From: Cristatella mucedo
Taxonomy: Eukaryota > Bryozoa > Phylactolaemata > Cristatellidae
NCBI GenBank assembly: GCA_009760855.2
Contig: WPIO01000044.1
Location: 1,340,001-1,404,000, forward strand
Length of the DNA stretch: 64,000 nt
Reading direction: 5' to 3'
In this document: piece after piece, positions 11,441 through 22,639 of the stretch
How positions within the stretch are numbered: position 1 is the first letter of the stretch
Layout of the letters: each line of letters begins with the position of its first letter
The notes under the pieces: model-generated
What the model was told of the DNA's origin: nothing
The model's input: only the letters and a program-made list of their open reading frames with translations
Databases searched by the model: none
Program-made: the position numbers and the translations under genes

Positions 11441-11889
11441 ACTGAGCAGATGTCAACCAATGATCAAATCGTGGGAAATAACTTGTAAGATGATGCATAC
11501 AGTTAATTCGTGTTCAAAACTTCTCGGTATACCGAGCCACTTCCATGTCGACTTGCTTTCTGCTCAATTAGCTCAACCTGGCTCAACATAATGTGATAAC
11601 TCTCACGATGGCATAGAAAATCCAGATAGCAGGCCGAACTGGTAGCAGCACATCTTATATTTTTCAGGCATACATTTACCGCCCAAGGCTTGCAGTTCTT
11701 CTACAGCTGGTGTGCAAATATCTCTCACACAAAAATCTATCAGTTAGAGAGACTGAGCATCGTTATCTCCGAGACTATAGGCCCTGCTCCATTACAGTGG
11801 ACCATTTCCATAACAAGCACAGCTAGCAGTTGTAGAGAAATAGCACAGGTTTTCTAAGCAGTGCTCAAACACGGTGGTATCAGAGCAGA

Positions 11890-12210
11890 GTAATATGAGG
11901 TAATGTAATGTTGATCACAAAGTCTTCATTGAGCAGCTATGATTTCGCCTGGGGATCACCTGGACTGCACTGCAATGGTTTAGGTAATATCTCAGTGGGA
12001 TAATTCCGAGTGTATATGCCACTGGGCAACTATCATCCAAGGTGCATTAAAGGTATGGAGTACCCCAGGGATCTATGCTTGGTCCATTTTTCACACTTTA
12101 TAACTCTTGCAGATGCAATCGCCAACTGCAATCTAGGCTTCATTTTTATGTAGACGACACACAGCTGTACATCTAATTTGATGCCTCCCTGCCCTACAGA
12201 AAATCAAACT
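11890..12210 (+). mobile_element. LINE reverse transcriptase fragment
   Basis: A degraded RT palm: a GVPQGS-like segment (GMEYPRD/GVPQGSM in shifting frames near 12050-12085), then FHFYVDDTQLYI near 12140-12175, with the YVDD motif intact. It is cut by the microsatellite at 12247. Probably family X or Z. Confidence 0.7.
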
Positions 12211-12245
12211 CGCTTTATCTCCCTATAACGATAGGGGAGAGTGAG

Positions 12246-12390
<145 letters not shown>

Positions 12391-12399
12391 ATTACCTGG

Positions 12400-13690
12400 A
12401 TTAAATTACAACAGGCGTGTCCAGTTGCTTCCCCTTCAGTTCGGCTCATCCTTCGGCTAAAGCTACATTTATATGGTCCAAGTTTGGTGGATCAATGCCT
12501 CTAACTAGCAAGATTCTTAAGAGGCATCCAACTAAAGTACATTACATGCTACAGCACAGTCTTTCATGGACTAGCCTTGTTCTAGATCTCCAGAGGTGGA
12601 TAGAGCATTGGCAGATCTCCCTGTGGGGGACTGGTCGGGCTTGAAACCAAGCTACATCATTGAATAGTCATTCATAGATTAACCGAATCTTAGCAATGGC
12701 AAATATTTTTCCTTGGTAGGTCTTATAGCACGAGACTCTTGCATCCCTCAGCACGGAGTAAGATTTTGAAGGAACCAGGTCCGTTTTAGTTCACAGATGG
12801 ACTAATCCTCAACTGCGACCACCTCCTAGCATGCTGCATGAAGTGTGCTTACGTGTCATTTAGTGGAACAAACCAGCAAATGTGGTATTGGTAGTAAGAA
12901 AAGTCCCCATATATCGTCTATACTAGTGCAGCACAGCCCCCTTCTCCGCTGTCTTTACCAGCTTGCTGCTCGAATCCCACTGGCTGTTATGGGAACTGCA
13001 CATCACCTACACACAGGTAGCACTAGTTTTGTCTGCAAAGGAGAACACAGGGAATTCGCAGTTAGAATAGCCATGCTCCAGGTCCTATGTCTGATCGAAG
13101 TAAAGAAGTGATACCTTACAAAGCCTGGAAGTATTGGTCCTCTGGACAGATCATCGGTGAATTATCTTTCTGTTCATTCCATGCAAATCTTATCCGGATT
13201 AAAGTTACCTCATCACATGCCTCTGAGTGGCCCTGTAAATTGCACCCATCTCATAAATCAATCATAGGTGACAAATTTCCTGTCTGCCTAGTCACCTGGC
13301 TAACGTTCGAACCCCATGCTTCCACAAGGTTCAGTTTACTTGATTGGCTAAGCAGGCTGTATTGCTAATGCAGATGATAATGAGGCAATTTCCTAACAGG
13401 TTTTACCGACCATCTATGCATGCACCGCTATGGAGCTTACACAGGAGTCTGAAATCTGCAGGACGCCTTGTTGGATATGCTGCCAAATCTAAGTGGGTGC
13501 ATCAAAAGGATTAAACCTGCCCTGTATGAATACAAACTAGAGCCACAGCCTAAACACTGCAGCAACCAAAGAACCCTATCTGCATTCACAATGACCCACA
13601 TACTTCTACACCAATAGCTGGCACTCGGCTTCAGACCAACTGCTGGGTGATCTAAAGAGACTTGATACAACCCAATTATGAGCATAATCG
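12400..13690. other. Intronic stretch, nothing recognised
   Basis: Only short unrelated open frames on both strands. No repeat family shared with the rest of the window was seen. Confidence 0.4.
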
Positions 13691-13691
13691 C

Positions 13692-13845
13692 CCTCCAGTC
13701 TTCGCCCAGGAAGTAAGGTGCTCGCTCTTCATGACCCAGATTGTTTGTTCAAATCCTGCAGTGGGCGCCCACTGCGAGCAGTGGTGATAGCCATAAAGGC
13801 TCTTCTGATATATATTAAAATAATAAAATAAATAGCCAACAAAAT
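13692..13845 (+). mobile_element. SINE-1 copy
   Basis: The head GCCCAGGAAGTAAGGTGC resembles the A-box region. The B box is TTGTTCAAATCCTGCAG. The body is GTGGTGATAGCCATAAAGG. The 3' end has decayed into AT-rich sequence. Confidence 0.7.
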
Positions 13846-14506
13846 GCTCATCCGATTACGACTGAGAGCTTCAACCCACTTCATGCATATCCTAAAGACA
13901 GGCCGGTATAATCGCTCTGTCCCCTAGGTCTAGCTGAAAAGTCGTCGTAATAAAAAGATCAGAACTCATCTGAGTCGCAACCAAGTTGGCACGCAGAAAT
14001 TTCGAGCACCCACTGTACTACTTTCACGAGTTACTCAATGACTCAACAAGTGAGCAATCTTGCATAAACAAGACAGTCTTATAGCCTAACATAGATCGAT
14101 GTCTACACTCATCAATTGCATTGACCCTTAAAGTATACACGGAGTTTGCTTATCAGTATAATTCCTGCTTCTGGTTAAATGCTCCAACTTGGGTAAAAGC
14201 CAGTATTCAGTGTCATATCAAAACCAGAGGTGGACGTACAGGCTACCCTATTGTGCCAGTCTCGGCTTGCCAAGTCAATCGGCTAATAGATAGGACAAAT
14301 CTCCACCACGTTACACAACCGATTGAGGATAGTCTTTCATTATGACGGGCAGTCGTCTGCTGAGGATGTAGTGGCCAGGACCTAAACAGTTCTGATCCAC
14401 ATTTACCACAGGGTCAGGCTCCCCGAAGATGCCGACTGATATCTGTAAACATCTGTACAGCGATTTCTAAATACGACTATATGTAGCTAGTAAAACTCAC
14501 AAATAA

Positions 14507-14770
14507 TAATAATACTAATAGATTGTTTGCATAGTACCCTACGAAAACGCATTTGCTGCCCAGGTGCCTTACGACTCACTGCATAGAATCAGAACCCGAG
14601 GATTCGTGACGTGCATGGTATAAAGCATGCGAAAACAAACAAGTATCATGTTTAGGCCAGCATGCTAAAGTAAACATGAAGACACTCGCGGCCACCAGTT
14701 AGTAAGACCTATGGTTAGTAACAGGCACTAAATCATGCGCAGGTAGCACATAAAGCCACCGAAACAGAAA
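14507..14770 (-). mobile_element. LINE family V 3' end
   Basis: It begins with reversed (ATT)n and a tail block related to family X. It then carries a family-specific stretch (CATGGTATAAAGCATGCG, ACAAGTATCATGTTTAGG) shared with 50750-51010. Only the 3' part remains. Confidence 0.6.
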
Positions 14771-14819
14771 ATAGACAAGCCAAGACAAGTGGGACACAGA
14801 GGAAAGCTGATCAGAACAG

Positions 14820-14972
14820 AGGAGGCTCTTCAAGATCTCGATCCCAAGGTTGTGGGTTCGAATCTTTCGGTGGGCAACCCTTTATTGCCACTGCAAGTGG
14901 TGGGGATAGCCTCTTATAGGCTCTTCTGCTGCTATACAAAAAATGCTGTTAAATCAGCTAGCCGTTTTTTTT
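14820..14972 (+). mobile_element. SINE-1 copy
   Basis: B box GTGGGTTCGAATCTTTCGG, body GTGGTGGGGATAGCC, 3' end GCTGTTAAATCAGCT. Confidence 0.75.
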
Positions 14973-15104
14973 AGCTGAGACTTGAAGATGCAAGGTAGTT
15001 GCTGGTGATGATCGTACCCGAAAACGAGTTTCAGACTTTTTGTGCATGCAAACTGAAAGATCACCAAAGATATCAATTTAGTGCCAGGGACAGCAAGATG
15101 ACTA

Positions 15105-16330
15105 GATAACTGAGGAGCCTGCGGTTCGAGAGCACACTGCAGGAGCAAACAGGTCGGATAGGTAGGTTGGTATAGGTGACTGTAGTGGCCAGTAAGAAAA
15201 AAATCTTGAAATCAATTTGAAGCTTAAGCTAGCTGTGACTGAAGGGGTGTGATGTGACAGCTCCGCCGTTGACGACAAGACCAGATGAGCAATCGATTTT
15301 TGCACCAGCTGCAGACGATAAAGGGCACAGATCAAAAGTCCTGAATAAAAAAATAAAGGGAATAAAGGGTAATAGAAATGAATAAATGAAATAATAATGA
15401 ATCAAGGAAATTGCAATAATCTAGATGCAATGTCAATTATGCTTGATCTAGTTTGGTGGTTGCACTCTAATCTAAGCAGGCCCTGATTTTGGTGATTTTC
15501 CTAAACTGAAAGCAGGCCAACATGGCAGACGAGGAAATGTGCTCGTCTAATGAAAAGTAGTTTTGGAATAGTGTGCCCACATGTCGGGCAGACTTCATCG
15601 AAGCGATGCTAGCTGAACCAATCTTGTGAGCTAGGTCTTGCAATTTTAGGGTGAGGCTAGGTTTGCCCCTAACTATTCGGTTGTCTTATTTTCGTTAAGC
15701 TTAAGAAGTTTGCAGCCATCCAAATGCAAAAGACTTCGACGGAGGCATTAAGGGAATCAAGCGATCCGGATAAGGAACAGAGCTTAGATGGGTCAAACGA
15801 TAGATTGAACTGGGTTTCATCGACATGGAAAGGTAAGCCGAGATTGCGTTTGGCAAACACATTGGCAAGAGGGAGAGATGGCAAAATAAAGAGGGCCTAA
15901 GAGCAAAGCCTGAGGTATCCCATACTTTAAGGGGTCCCTTGATGGCCGGCAGCCATATACATCCACACTTGGACATCTCTCACCGAGGTTGAAACCTAAC
16001 TCAGTTTAGCACATCCAGCGTAAGCAAAGTGTGTGCTGAGGCACTCCCGAAGGATCTGGTGGTCAATAGTGTCAAATGCTGCTGATAGATCTAGGAGTAC
16101 CAGTAGGGAGGCCCTTCACTGATGCTCAAAACGTCATTGTAAACCCGTAACAGCAGTTTCCGTGCAATGGTTAGCTCTAAGTCTCGATTGGAACTTGTCA
16201 GCAAGCTCTGGTGAATTGATATAGTCGTTTAGTAGATGGGTCAACTAATTCCACGGAATTGGATGAGAATGAAAAATCTAATATGTCTTTCTTAAACTGT
16301 ACATAGTCACAAAGACTGAGTGGATGCTAT
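15105..16330 (-). mobile_element. Decayed LINE, family Z
   Basis: Minus-strand frames give, in order of the element, an RT palm with a spoiled active site (FHVDETQF where FYVDDTQL is expected, near 15810), a downstream helix region, and a C-terminal PTYLSDLFAP segment near 15150. Stops break every frame. The changed DD motif shows it is dead. The segment at 39530-39770 is a related fragment. Confidence 0.65.
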
Positions 16331-16339
16331 GCATAAGAG

Positions 16340-16722
16340 TTTCCTGAAGCAAACTCAAAGCATAAGCAGCGCTCGCTATACATGCAGTAGTCAACCGACT
16401 TCATCTCACACAATTAAAAAAGTGAGAAGCATAGCCGAGTCAGGAAGGCGGTCGAGGAAGTGAGTAGATGCAGCTCCGGATGGCCGGATAGGATGTTCCA
16501 CAATCGGCAGGAGCAGAATACATGTCCTTAAATAAAACATGTAAAGATGAGGTCCACAGTATAGGACCTGTAGAGCAAACGTTTCTGTTGCAAACGGTCT
16601 TCTAGGGTAGAAATCGAACAGTTAATTTATTATTCAGAGGACCTGAGGGCACGAGGAGGCTGAGACTAGTGAAACAGTTCATTTACGTATGAAGGAGCCA
16701 TGCCATGGCGGACCCTATAGGT
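16340..16722 (-). mobile_element. LINE family Y 3' end fragment
   Basis: Shares the family Y C-terminal block and untranslated end (reversed GAAGCATAGCCGAGTCAGGA, ACAGTATAGGACCTG) with copies at 34976, 41565 and 59424. It is frameshifted. Confidence 0.7.
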
Positions 16723-16727
16723 CAACA

Positions 16728-17062
16728 TTATAATAATAATAATAATGCCCTTGATATGGCGCCCTCAGAGAACTTAATCTCTTTCTAGGCACTTTACATT
16801 TGCTGCAAAGGGAAATGAAATTGAATGGTGAGTAAAATCATGCTTGAAAAACAAACAAAATGAATAATATGGTTAGGGGTGACATGCACAGGGTCAACAT
16901 GCAAACGTGGTTAGTGGCAGCATGCACAGTGTCAGCACGCATAAGCACATGAAGGACGAATCACAGGGACCCACTAAATGCTGTCCTAAATAGGTGTGTT
17001 TTTAAGTTCCTTTTAAATGTGGTCAGGTCAGGGGATGTTCTGACGCAGGTCGGGAGGGAGTT
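16728..17062 (-). mobile_element. LINE family X 3' end fragment
   Basis: Nearly the same sequence as the start of the copy at 5402: reversed ATT tail, GCCCTTGATATGGCGCCCTC and onward. It stops abruptly at GGGAGGGAGTT, where family Y sequence takes over. Confidence 0.8.
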
Positions 17063-17400
17063 AGAACTTTTAACTGTATCCGTTGATCAACCTGCAGCCT
17101 TGTAGCTCCCTCAGCAAAGGAGGCGCATGGCTGAACCTCTGGGATTTGTTGACTAGCCTTGCAGCCATATCCATCAGTAGCTGCATTGGCTTAATGGCTT
17201 TCTTCGGTAGCCCAGCCAGAACGGAATGCAAAAAATTCAGCCTTGAGAAAACAAAGGATTTAGTTGAATTTTTGCTGCGGTCCCTAATCTTAGATAGGGA
17301 TCAGACATGATGGAAAACTGTAGATGCAGTCTTCTTAATGAAACTTTCAAAAAGACCTATGTTCCAAGCACATGGTGAAGGTCACACAACAGGATCACGG
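17063..17400 (-). mobile_element. LINE family Y internal fragment
   Basis: Minus-strand coding sense matches the region of family Y after the RT active site (compare 35420-35720): the Y block with LCSLS and PKKAI-like segments, frameshifted. Both ends are truncated. Confidence 0.65.
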
Positions 17401-17411
17401 ATTAGAAAAGC

Positions 17412-17520
17412 CAATAATAATAATAATAATAATAATACATTTGATATAGCACTCTCAGACCACTCAATCTCTTTCTAGGCACTTTAAATTTGCTCCAAAG
17501 GAAGCACGATCGAATGGTTA
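17412..17520 (-). mobile_element. LINE family X tail fragment
   Basis: Reversed (ATT)n, then the GATATAGCACTCTCAGACC block of family X. It ends after about 110 bases. Confidence 0.7.
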
Positions 17521-17524
17521 GTGG

Positions 17525-17640
17525 CTCCTTGTCCAGCAGCACGCATGGGATGTCCTATGAGTAGAAGCTTGATTTTTACCATCGTTAAGTTAATAATTGG
17601 CTGGCATCCAGGATCGACGGCAACTCTCACGATCTAAGGT
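17525..17640 (-). mobile_element. LINE family Y RT fragment
   Basis: Reversed GGATGTCCTATGAGTAG and CATCCAGGATCGA are markers of the family Y segment that encodes the GHP and RSWMSEN-like residues. Confidence 0.6.
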
Positions 17641-18360
17641 AGGTTTTTTGATGAGCTGCCTGGCAAATGCTGTTTTCAAAGGGAATCGGTCTAGCACAGT
17701 GCATATGCCTCAGTCTACCTAATACCTACACCGAGCAACACAGGTGGCTCTCTAGTTCACTAAGATCATGGATGGTGACCAAGCAAGCGTGAGAGGATCA
17801 ACAAGTGGGACCAGCCCAGCCGGGTGACCCTGCACAGTCTTTTAGTCGCTATTATCACACACGTGGCCGACCATGCTCAGCCTAGTGCACCTTAACAACA
17901 TGGTTTACAAGATCCAGCTCGAAGTACGAGCACGTTAAGTGACCGTTACAGACTTTCGGCTTTCACCGACTCATTACATTTCACATATTTTGCAGGCTGG
18001 TCAAATGTAATGAGTCTTAAGACTGAATCTTGCCAAGACACGATTAGGACACCAGTTTTCCAGAGAGGATATTGTGCTTTCTAGGCTAGTCCACTAAAGT
18101 TTATGCTACGATTTGCTTTGAGTTCTCTAAATCACTTTCCTATCTGCCACAAGAGTAGGCGAAAAGTGATAATCAGACAGATGTCTAAACTGCATTATTA
18201 ATGTTGTCTGTCTCCACAAAAAAAGAGAATGCTGCACAGGCAAGGAAGGTTAAGCCTGGAACGAGCAGAAGGATATGGACGATATTGTACTACAGAAAAG
18301 TCACTACTACAGAAACGTCCTGGCAAATCTGTATAGTGACTTACAACAAACCCATCGTTG
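17641..18360. other. Intronic stretch, nothing recognised
   Basis: No coding signal or shared repeat was seen. It lies just downstream of exon t3 in transcript sense. Confidence 0.4.
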
Positions 18361-18368
18361 CTACTTAC

Positions 18369-18525
18369 CCAGATTGAAAGCAATCACGACAGCATACGTC
18401 CGATCGCTTTCTGAGGTAAACCGTGCAATCACGTAAACTGTAACCACAAGAACTCCGACCAGACTGACGTTAGACAGGATAAGGAGCCATTTTTCGTAAG
18501 CAGCTAAATTCGACCACCCCCTCAC
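18369..18525 (-). CDS. Exon t3: membrane protein, first clear spans
   Basis: The acceptor is CGTCTTTCAG and the donor is GTAAGTAGC. It enters in phase 0 and leaves in phase 1, matching t4. Its 52 codons start VRGWSNLAAYEKW, then a hydrophobic span at residues 14-34 (LLILSNVSLVGVLVVTVYVIA). A short charged loop follows (RFTSESDRT), and the start of a second span (YAVVIAFNL) is completed by t4. The charge pattern fits a multi-pass membrane protein. Exon t2 appears to end in phase 1, so one small exon between t2 and t3 may be missing from my model. Confidence 0.65.
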
Positions 18526-18529
18526 CTGA

Positions 18530-19069
18530 AAGACGAAACACATGCAATGCCTTTGGGGGGGGGGTGTGACGACATGCATCTATCACCGCCTGTAACCCTA
18601 CACAGCCAGGAAGACTAACTAAGGATACTATGACGGTGAGTTTCATACAGCGTACGAAAAGCCAGAGCGACTTTTCGAGTGCACATAGCCATCACCATCT
18701 CTCGCGACAAAGAAAAGCGGCTAAAGGGAAGGGAAAAGAAGCATGGCTGAGTCACGCCAGTCGAACAAGTAAGCAGTATAGCCGTAGCAGCGTGGTAGGT
18801 CTGGAAAGGCAGCAGCAGAGTCGAAAGCAGGCGAAGTGATATCGTCGTTGGGCAAGGATTGTTGAATAGGGTTCCACAGTCTAGGACTCATCTGCCTACA
18901 CCTGACGCCCGCAGCAGCAGTCTTCCGAAGGTAAAGGCTTGCACAGAGAACATTCTACAAACAACTGCGAAACATTTTCCGTGCGCGACTACCACTTCTA
19001 TGCCAGGCGAAAGCGATTGTAGCTTCGTGCATGGGTTCCCTCCATCGCGTTAGTCGTCGAGCGAGCCGA
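18530..19069. other. Intronic stretch, nothing recognised
   Basis: Contains a G run near 18556 and short open frames only. Confidence 0.35.
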
Positions 19070-19245
19070 TATGGGCGGCAGGTGTGCGTGCACCAGAGCC
19101 CTCGATTGGGTACCCCCATACCCACCCACATCCACGCCCATACCCATGGGTACGGGGTGAGCGTGGGTGGCGTCTGCGATCCTATGGGTGTGCATGGGTA
19201 CATGGTATGGGTACCCAGTCGAGGGCTCCGGTGTGCACTTCAAGC
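19070..19245. repeat. GC-rich inverted repeat, hairpin-like, about 175 bases
   Basis: The outer arms GAGCCCTCGATTGGGTACCC (about 19098-19117) and, in reverse, GAGCCCTCGACTGGGTACCC (about 19211-19230) pair with one mismatch. Inside, CATACCCACCCACATCC-like repeats pair imperfectly with GGATGTGGGTGGG-like sequence, and CCCATGGG sits near the centre. The two flanks keep pairing a little further out (GTGCACC with GGTGTGCAC). It could be a MITE-like element or a structured regulatory or RNA sequence. No coding sense was seen. Confidence 0.6.
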
Positions 19246-19479
19246 GCCAGCGCCGAGAGATCGCGATATCCAAACGGTTGGCACATCCCACCACATTTCC
19301 ACGTACCTTCCCGAGAAAAGGTATAGTCACTATAGCATTAGTAACCGGTATTCCTAGGTCAGGAAACGACACCTCGTTGGCTGTGGATGCCGATGCCATT
19401 CCACAGTCACGGGCTCGGACGCCACTACCCGGAAGTTAAATAGCCGCCCCGCCCACATGGGGAGTACCTTTGCGAGTTG

Positions 19480-21480
19480 CAAAATCTTAGAATTCATCCG
19501 CTTACCCAGGTTAGCAGGATTCTTCATTACTAAGGTGCTCATTTTTTTGAGATATTCTTATGCACGGGTTCACCACTCCATCTCCAAACGGTAGTTGGAG
19601 TGAGGCTGCGGTACAGCGGAAGGTACCGCGTACTCTGGTCCCCATGGTGACCCACTCGGCGACGCCGCCGCCGCCGGCCGCCGCGCAGGTTGACGCGCCA
19701 GCCTTTCCTGTGCGTCGATCGTTGACTGCTGCGCTCTGCGCACCTCAGTCCAGCTTCGGCTAGCTGCCAGTGCGGCTCAGCCATTGCAGCGCTGGTCGTT
19801 TAAAAAAAGGGTGTTGCATGCGCCTTCTGCTTCTGCTGCTAGCGTCTGGTCGCTAATGCACACCTCACCTGCGGCCAACAGTCACGCCACTGAGACAGCA
19901 TTGCAGCCTACTCCTCACCTGTGGCCAATAGTTAAGCCATTGATGCAGCGGCGGCGTCGGGCCACTGGTGCATGCTATATTTCTCGACGATGCGAATCGA
20001 GCTGCGGCGATTCATCGAGCTCTCATATATGTACGCGTTGAGAGAAATAAAGATAAGAGTCTCGTCTACCGCTCGCGTCCGCGTTCTGTCTCCGTGAGAC
20101 TCCACTATAACTGCCGCTGCTGTAGTTCGATTGCATGCGGGCTGGTACCGCTCCATTCCTCAACAGCTGGTGGGAGCATTCCCGAGAGGGGCCTGTGCAC
20201 AGCTGTGGTCAGCTTCTAATGAGGCGTTGACACAGGCCGATAACCCGCTGGTGAACAGATGGTGGGTTCACCATCGGGGTCGGCCAAGGGACAGCCGGGG
20301 TCGAGGAGAGGGGAGTCGAGTGTGAGAAGGGGGCGAAGGCAGTCGTGCGTCTTGCTGCTCCGTGCCTTGTGCAATAAACCGTTGGCGTTGTTCATCGGCT
20401 GGCTCTCTGATGGGCGAACCAAACTACAGCTGCCGGAGCCACAGTAATACAACAGGAGTCGTGCTAAATCAGCCAGATTATGACCGCCGAGATATTTAGT
20501 ATTTACTGCTCCCGAATCACAAGGGCTTGGAAGCGGTTATGGGATAATCCATAGTAAGGCAGCACAAGAAGTCGAAGCCGCGTAATGGGCGGTCGGTTGT
20601 GCCTTAGAGGTGGTGTTACATAAATTAAGAAACGAGATTCCTTTGTGTAGCACCCTGTAACGCGGAACTCTCGCCACAGGCGTACCCTGCCGCTTGCCAA
20701 GCGGCGTAGCCAACTGCCGAATTTGATTCGGTGCAAGTCTACTCACCATAAGTAGGTCGCTTCGCCGATAGCGTTTCTGGCGAAATCCTACCTACAGTCA
20801 GTGAGGGTTCGTGAGTCCGTGTGTGAACTGGACCGAGATACGCACATATAAATAGAGATTATACTGAACTTAATTCACAAGCGTACGACGTCGCTGCGAG
20901 TCCGGTTCCATTCTATCCGCACACTGGTCGCAAATACTCAGCAAGACGCACTAAGTTTTTTACGAATTCCGCCCAATAACCGGGGCGCTCCTACCAAAAA
21001 ACAGTTAGCCGAGGCGGTTCAGGCTCCCAATGGCTGCGTAGAAACCCCTAGATCTCCGAAAGCCGCTCTAAAGAAGACCTGTGCCCCGGGAAACGTTCCT
21101 AACTCGGGGACGGGAGCAATCGACAGCGTTCGCAGCGCGTATACTGCCGCGTCTGTCCTGCACCGCCCGCCCCTCGCACACACGTGACTCCGGAACTCCT
21201 GCCATCGTCGAAAGGTGGTGAGGGCGCTTCCTGCCTGTCTCCACTCTTTGCGTTGCGAGGACTCCACCCGGTAGGTCGCTGGCTGACCGACTCGCCGTCT
21301 GGCTCTGCAGACGCTCCGTGGATCCGTCCGGCTTCCGCAGACGCTGGTCCTCTGGCATCTCCCGGCCATCTCCGAATCAACTCTCAAGATCCGATCTCAA
21401 CTCTACTGGGGCTTCGCCTCTTAAAATAGCTATCCGTCCCCCCTTCGCCGCCTGCCCACCTTAGAACCGTCAAGTCCACG
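19480..21480. other. CpG-rich region, function unknown
   Basis: This 2 kb is much richer in C, G and CpG than its surroundings (for example CGACGCCGCCGCCGCCGGCC near 19660) and shares no segment with the LINE or SINE families here. Features include ATAAAG near 20050 and GCAATAAACC near 20370 that look like polyadenylation signals, and ATATAAATAG near 20845 that looks like a TATA box. It could hold a long terminal repeat remnant or a promoter of a non-coding transcript. I found no tRNA primer site, no paired repeat and no believable protein. Confidence 0.3.
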
Positions 21481-21555
21481 TGCAGGCAATACCGTTGATC
21501 TGCAGTAACTTAAAACCCGAAGCTGCCAAAGCACTGTTGAGCCATACACCCTGCA

Positions 21556-22150
21556 TCTTATTATTAATAGTAGTAGTACATTTGTATAGCACCGTCAGAG
21601 AGTCGAATCTCTTTCTAGGCACTTCACAGATGCTGTATAGAAAGCATCACAAAACGATTGGTGGTAACATCAGCAGCAGCATGCCTAGTGTAAGCAGGTA
21701 CATGCACACGAAGAACGGATCGCAAAGATCCACCAAATGCTGTATGTAACAGGTTCGCTTTTAGCTTCTTTTCAAATGTCGTGTCAGAGGGCAATGTGGC
21801 GTGCGTCGGAAGTGAGTTCCAGGCTTTGGGAACGTACGAACTAAACGCACGGTCTCCAATGGTTTTGAGGTTCGTGCCAAGTAGGGCTAAACGATTCGAG
21901 TCAGAACAGCAGGTTGTACGATTCTTCACCTGGTGGGGGAGTAGTTCTGATAGGTAGGCTGGGGCCAGAGAATGAAGGGACCTAAAAGTAAGTGACAAAA
22001 CATTGAAGACGAAGCCCTGCTTGATTGGGAGCCAGTGCATGTCGGCAAGAAGTGGTGTGATGTGCAATTGAGACGCTCCCAACAGACAAGCCTGGGTCCA
22101 GAGTTTGGAACCAATTGTAAGCGTCTTATTGCACACATAAACGAGATTCA
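21556..22150 (-). mobile_element. LINE family X, C-terminal part and tail
   Basis: The minus-strand frame 21624-22151 carries HITPLLADMHWLPIKQ, APAYLSELLPHQ, AFSSYVPKAWNSLP and a C-terminal FGGSL, then the tail block and ATT/ACT repeats. It is 5'-truncated and diverged from the 6055 copy, so probably older. Confidence 0.8.
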
Positions 22151-22188
22151 ACGCTTACAAGCATAGCCCTAAACCAGAACCCTTAAAA

Positions 22189-22455
22189 GATAATAATAAT
22201 AGTACATTTGATATAGCACCCTCAGAGAACTCAATCTCTTTCTAGGCGCTTTACATTTGCCGAAAAGGAAGCACGATCGAATGGCTAGTGGTAGCATGCT
22301 CAATAAACCCCAAGAGTAACATAGTTCGGGGTGACATGCACAGGTAAGAAAGAATACAATTAAGGTTAGTTGCAGCATGCACAATGTCAGCACACACGAG
22401 CACATAAAGGTCGAATCTCAAGAGACCCACTAAATTCTGCGACAAATAGATGCGA
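22189..22455 (-). mobile_element. LINE family X 3' end
   Basis: Reversed ATT tail, GATATAGCACCCTCAGAG and the untranslated block, ending where the coding part would begin. It sits in the same direction right behind the 21556 copy. Confidence 0.8.
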
Positions 22456-22639
22456 AGCCATAACTCACTCCGAAAGAATTGTTTGAAACCTTCCTTTCAG
22501 CATTCAAACTGGACGTAGTTGCTCATCGATTGTCGAGTACGCCAGTAATGCCTCACAGCAATGACCTACGGTGCCGTGCCCAATACAACTAAGCTCTTAC
22601 CCTATAGTCCCGGCTAATTATTTAAGAATAAATTTTACT

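Noticed and set aside
19031-19439. Several overlapping frames at the inverted repeat
   Set aside because: They follow the internal symmetry of the hairpin, which keeps both strands open. No protein similarity.
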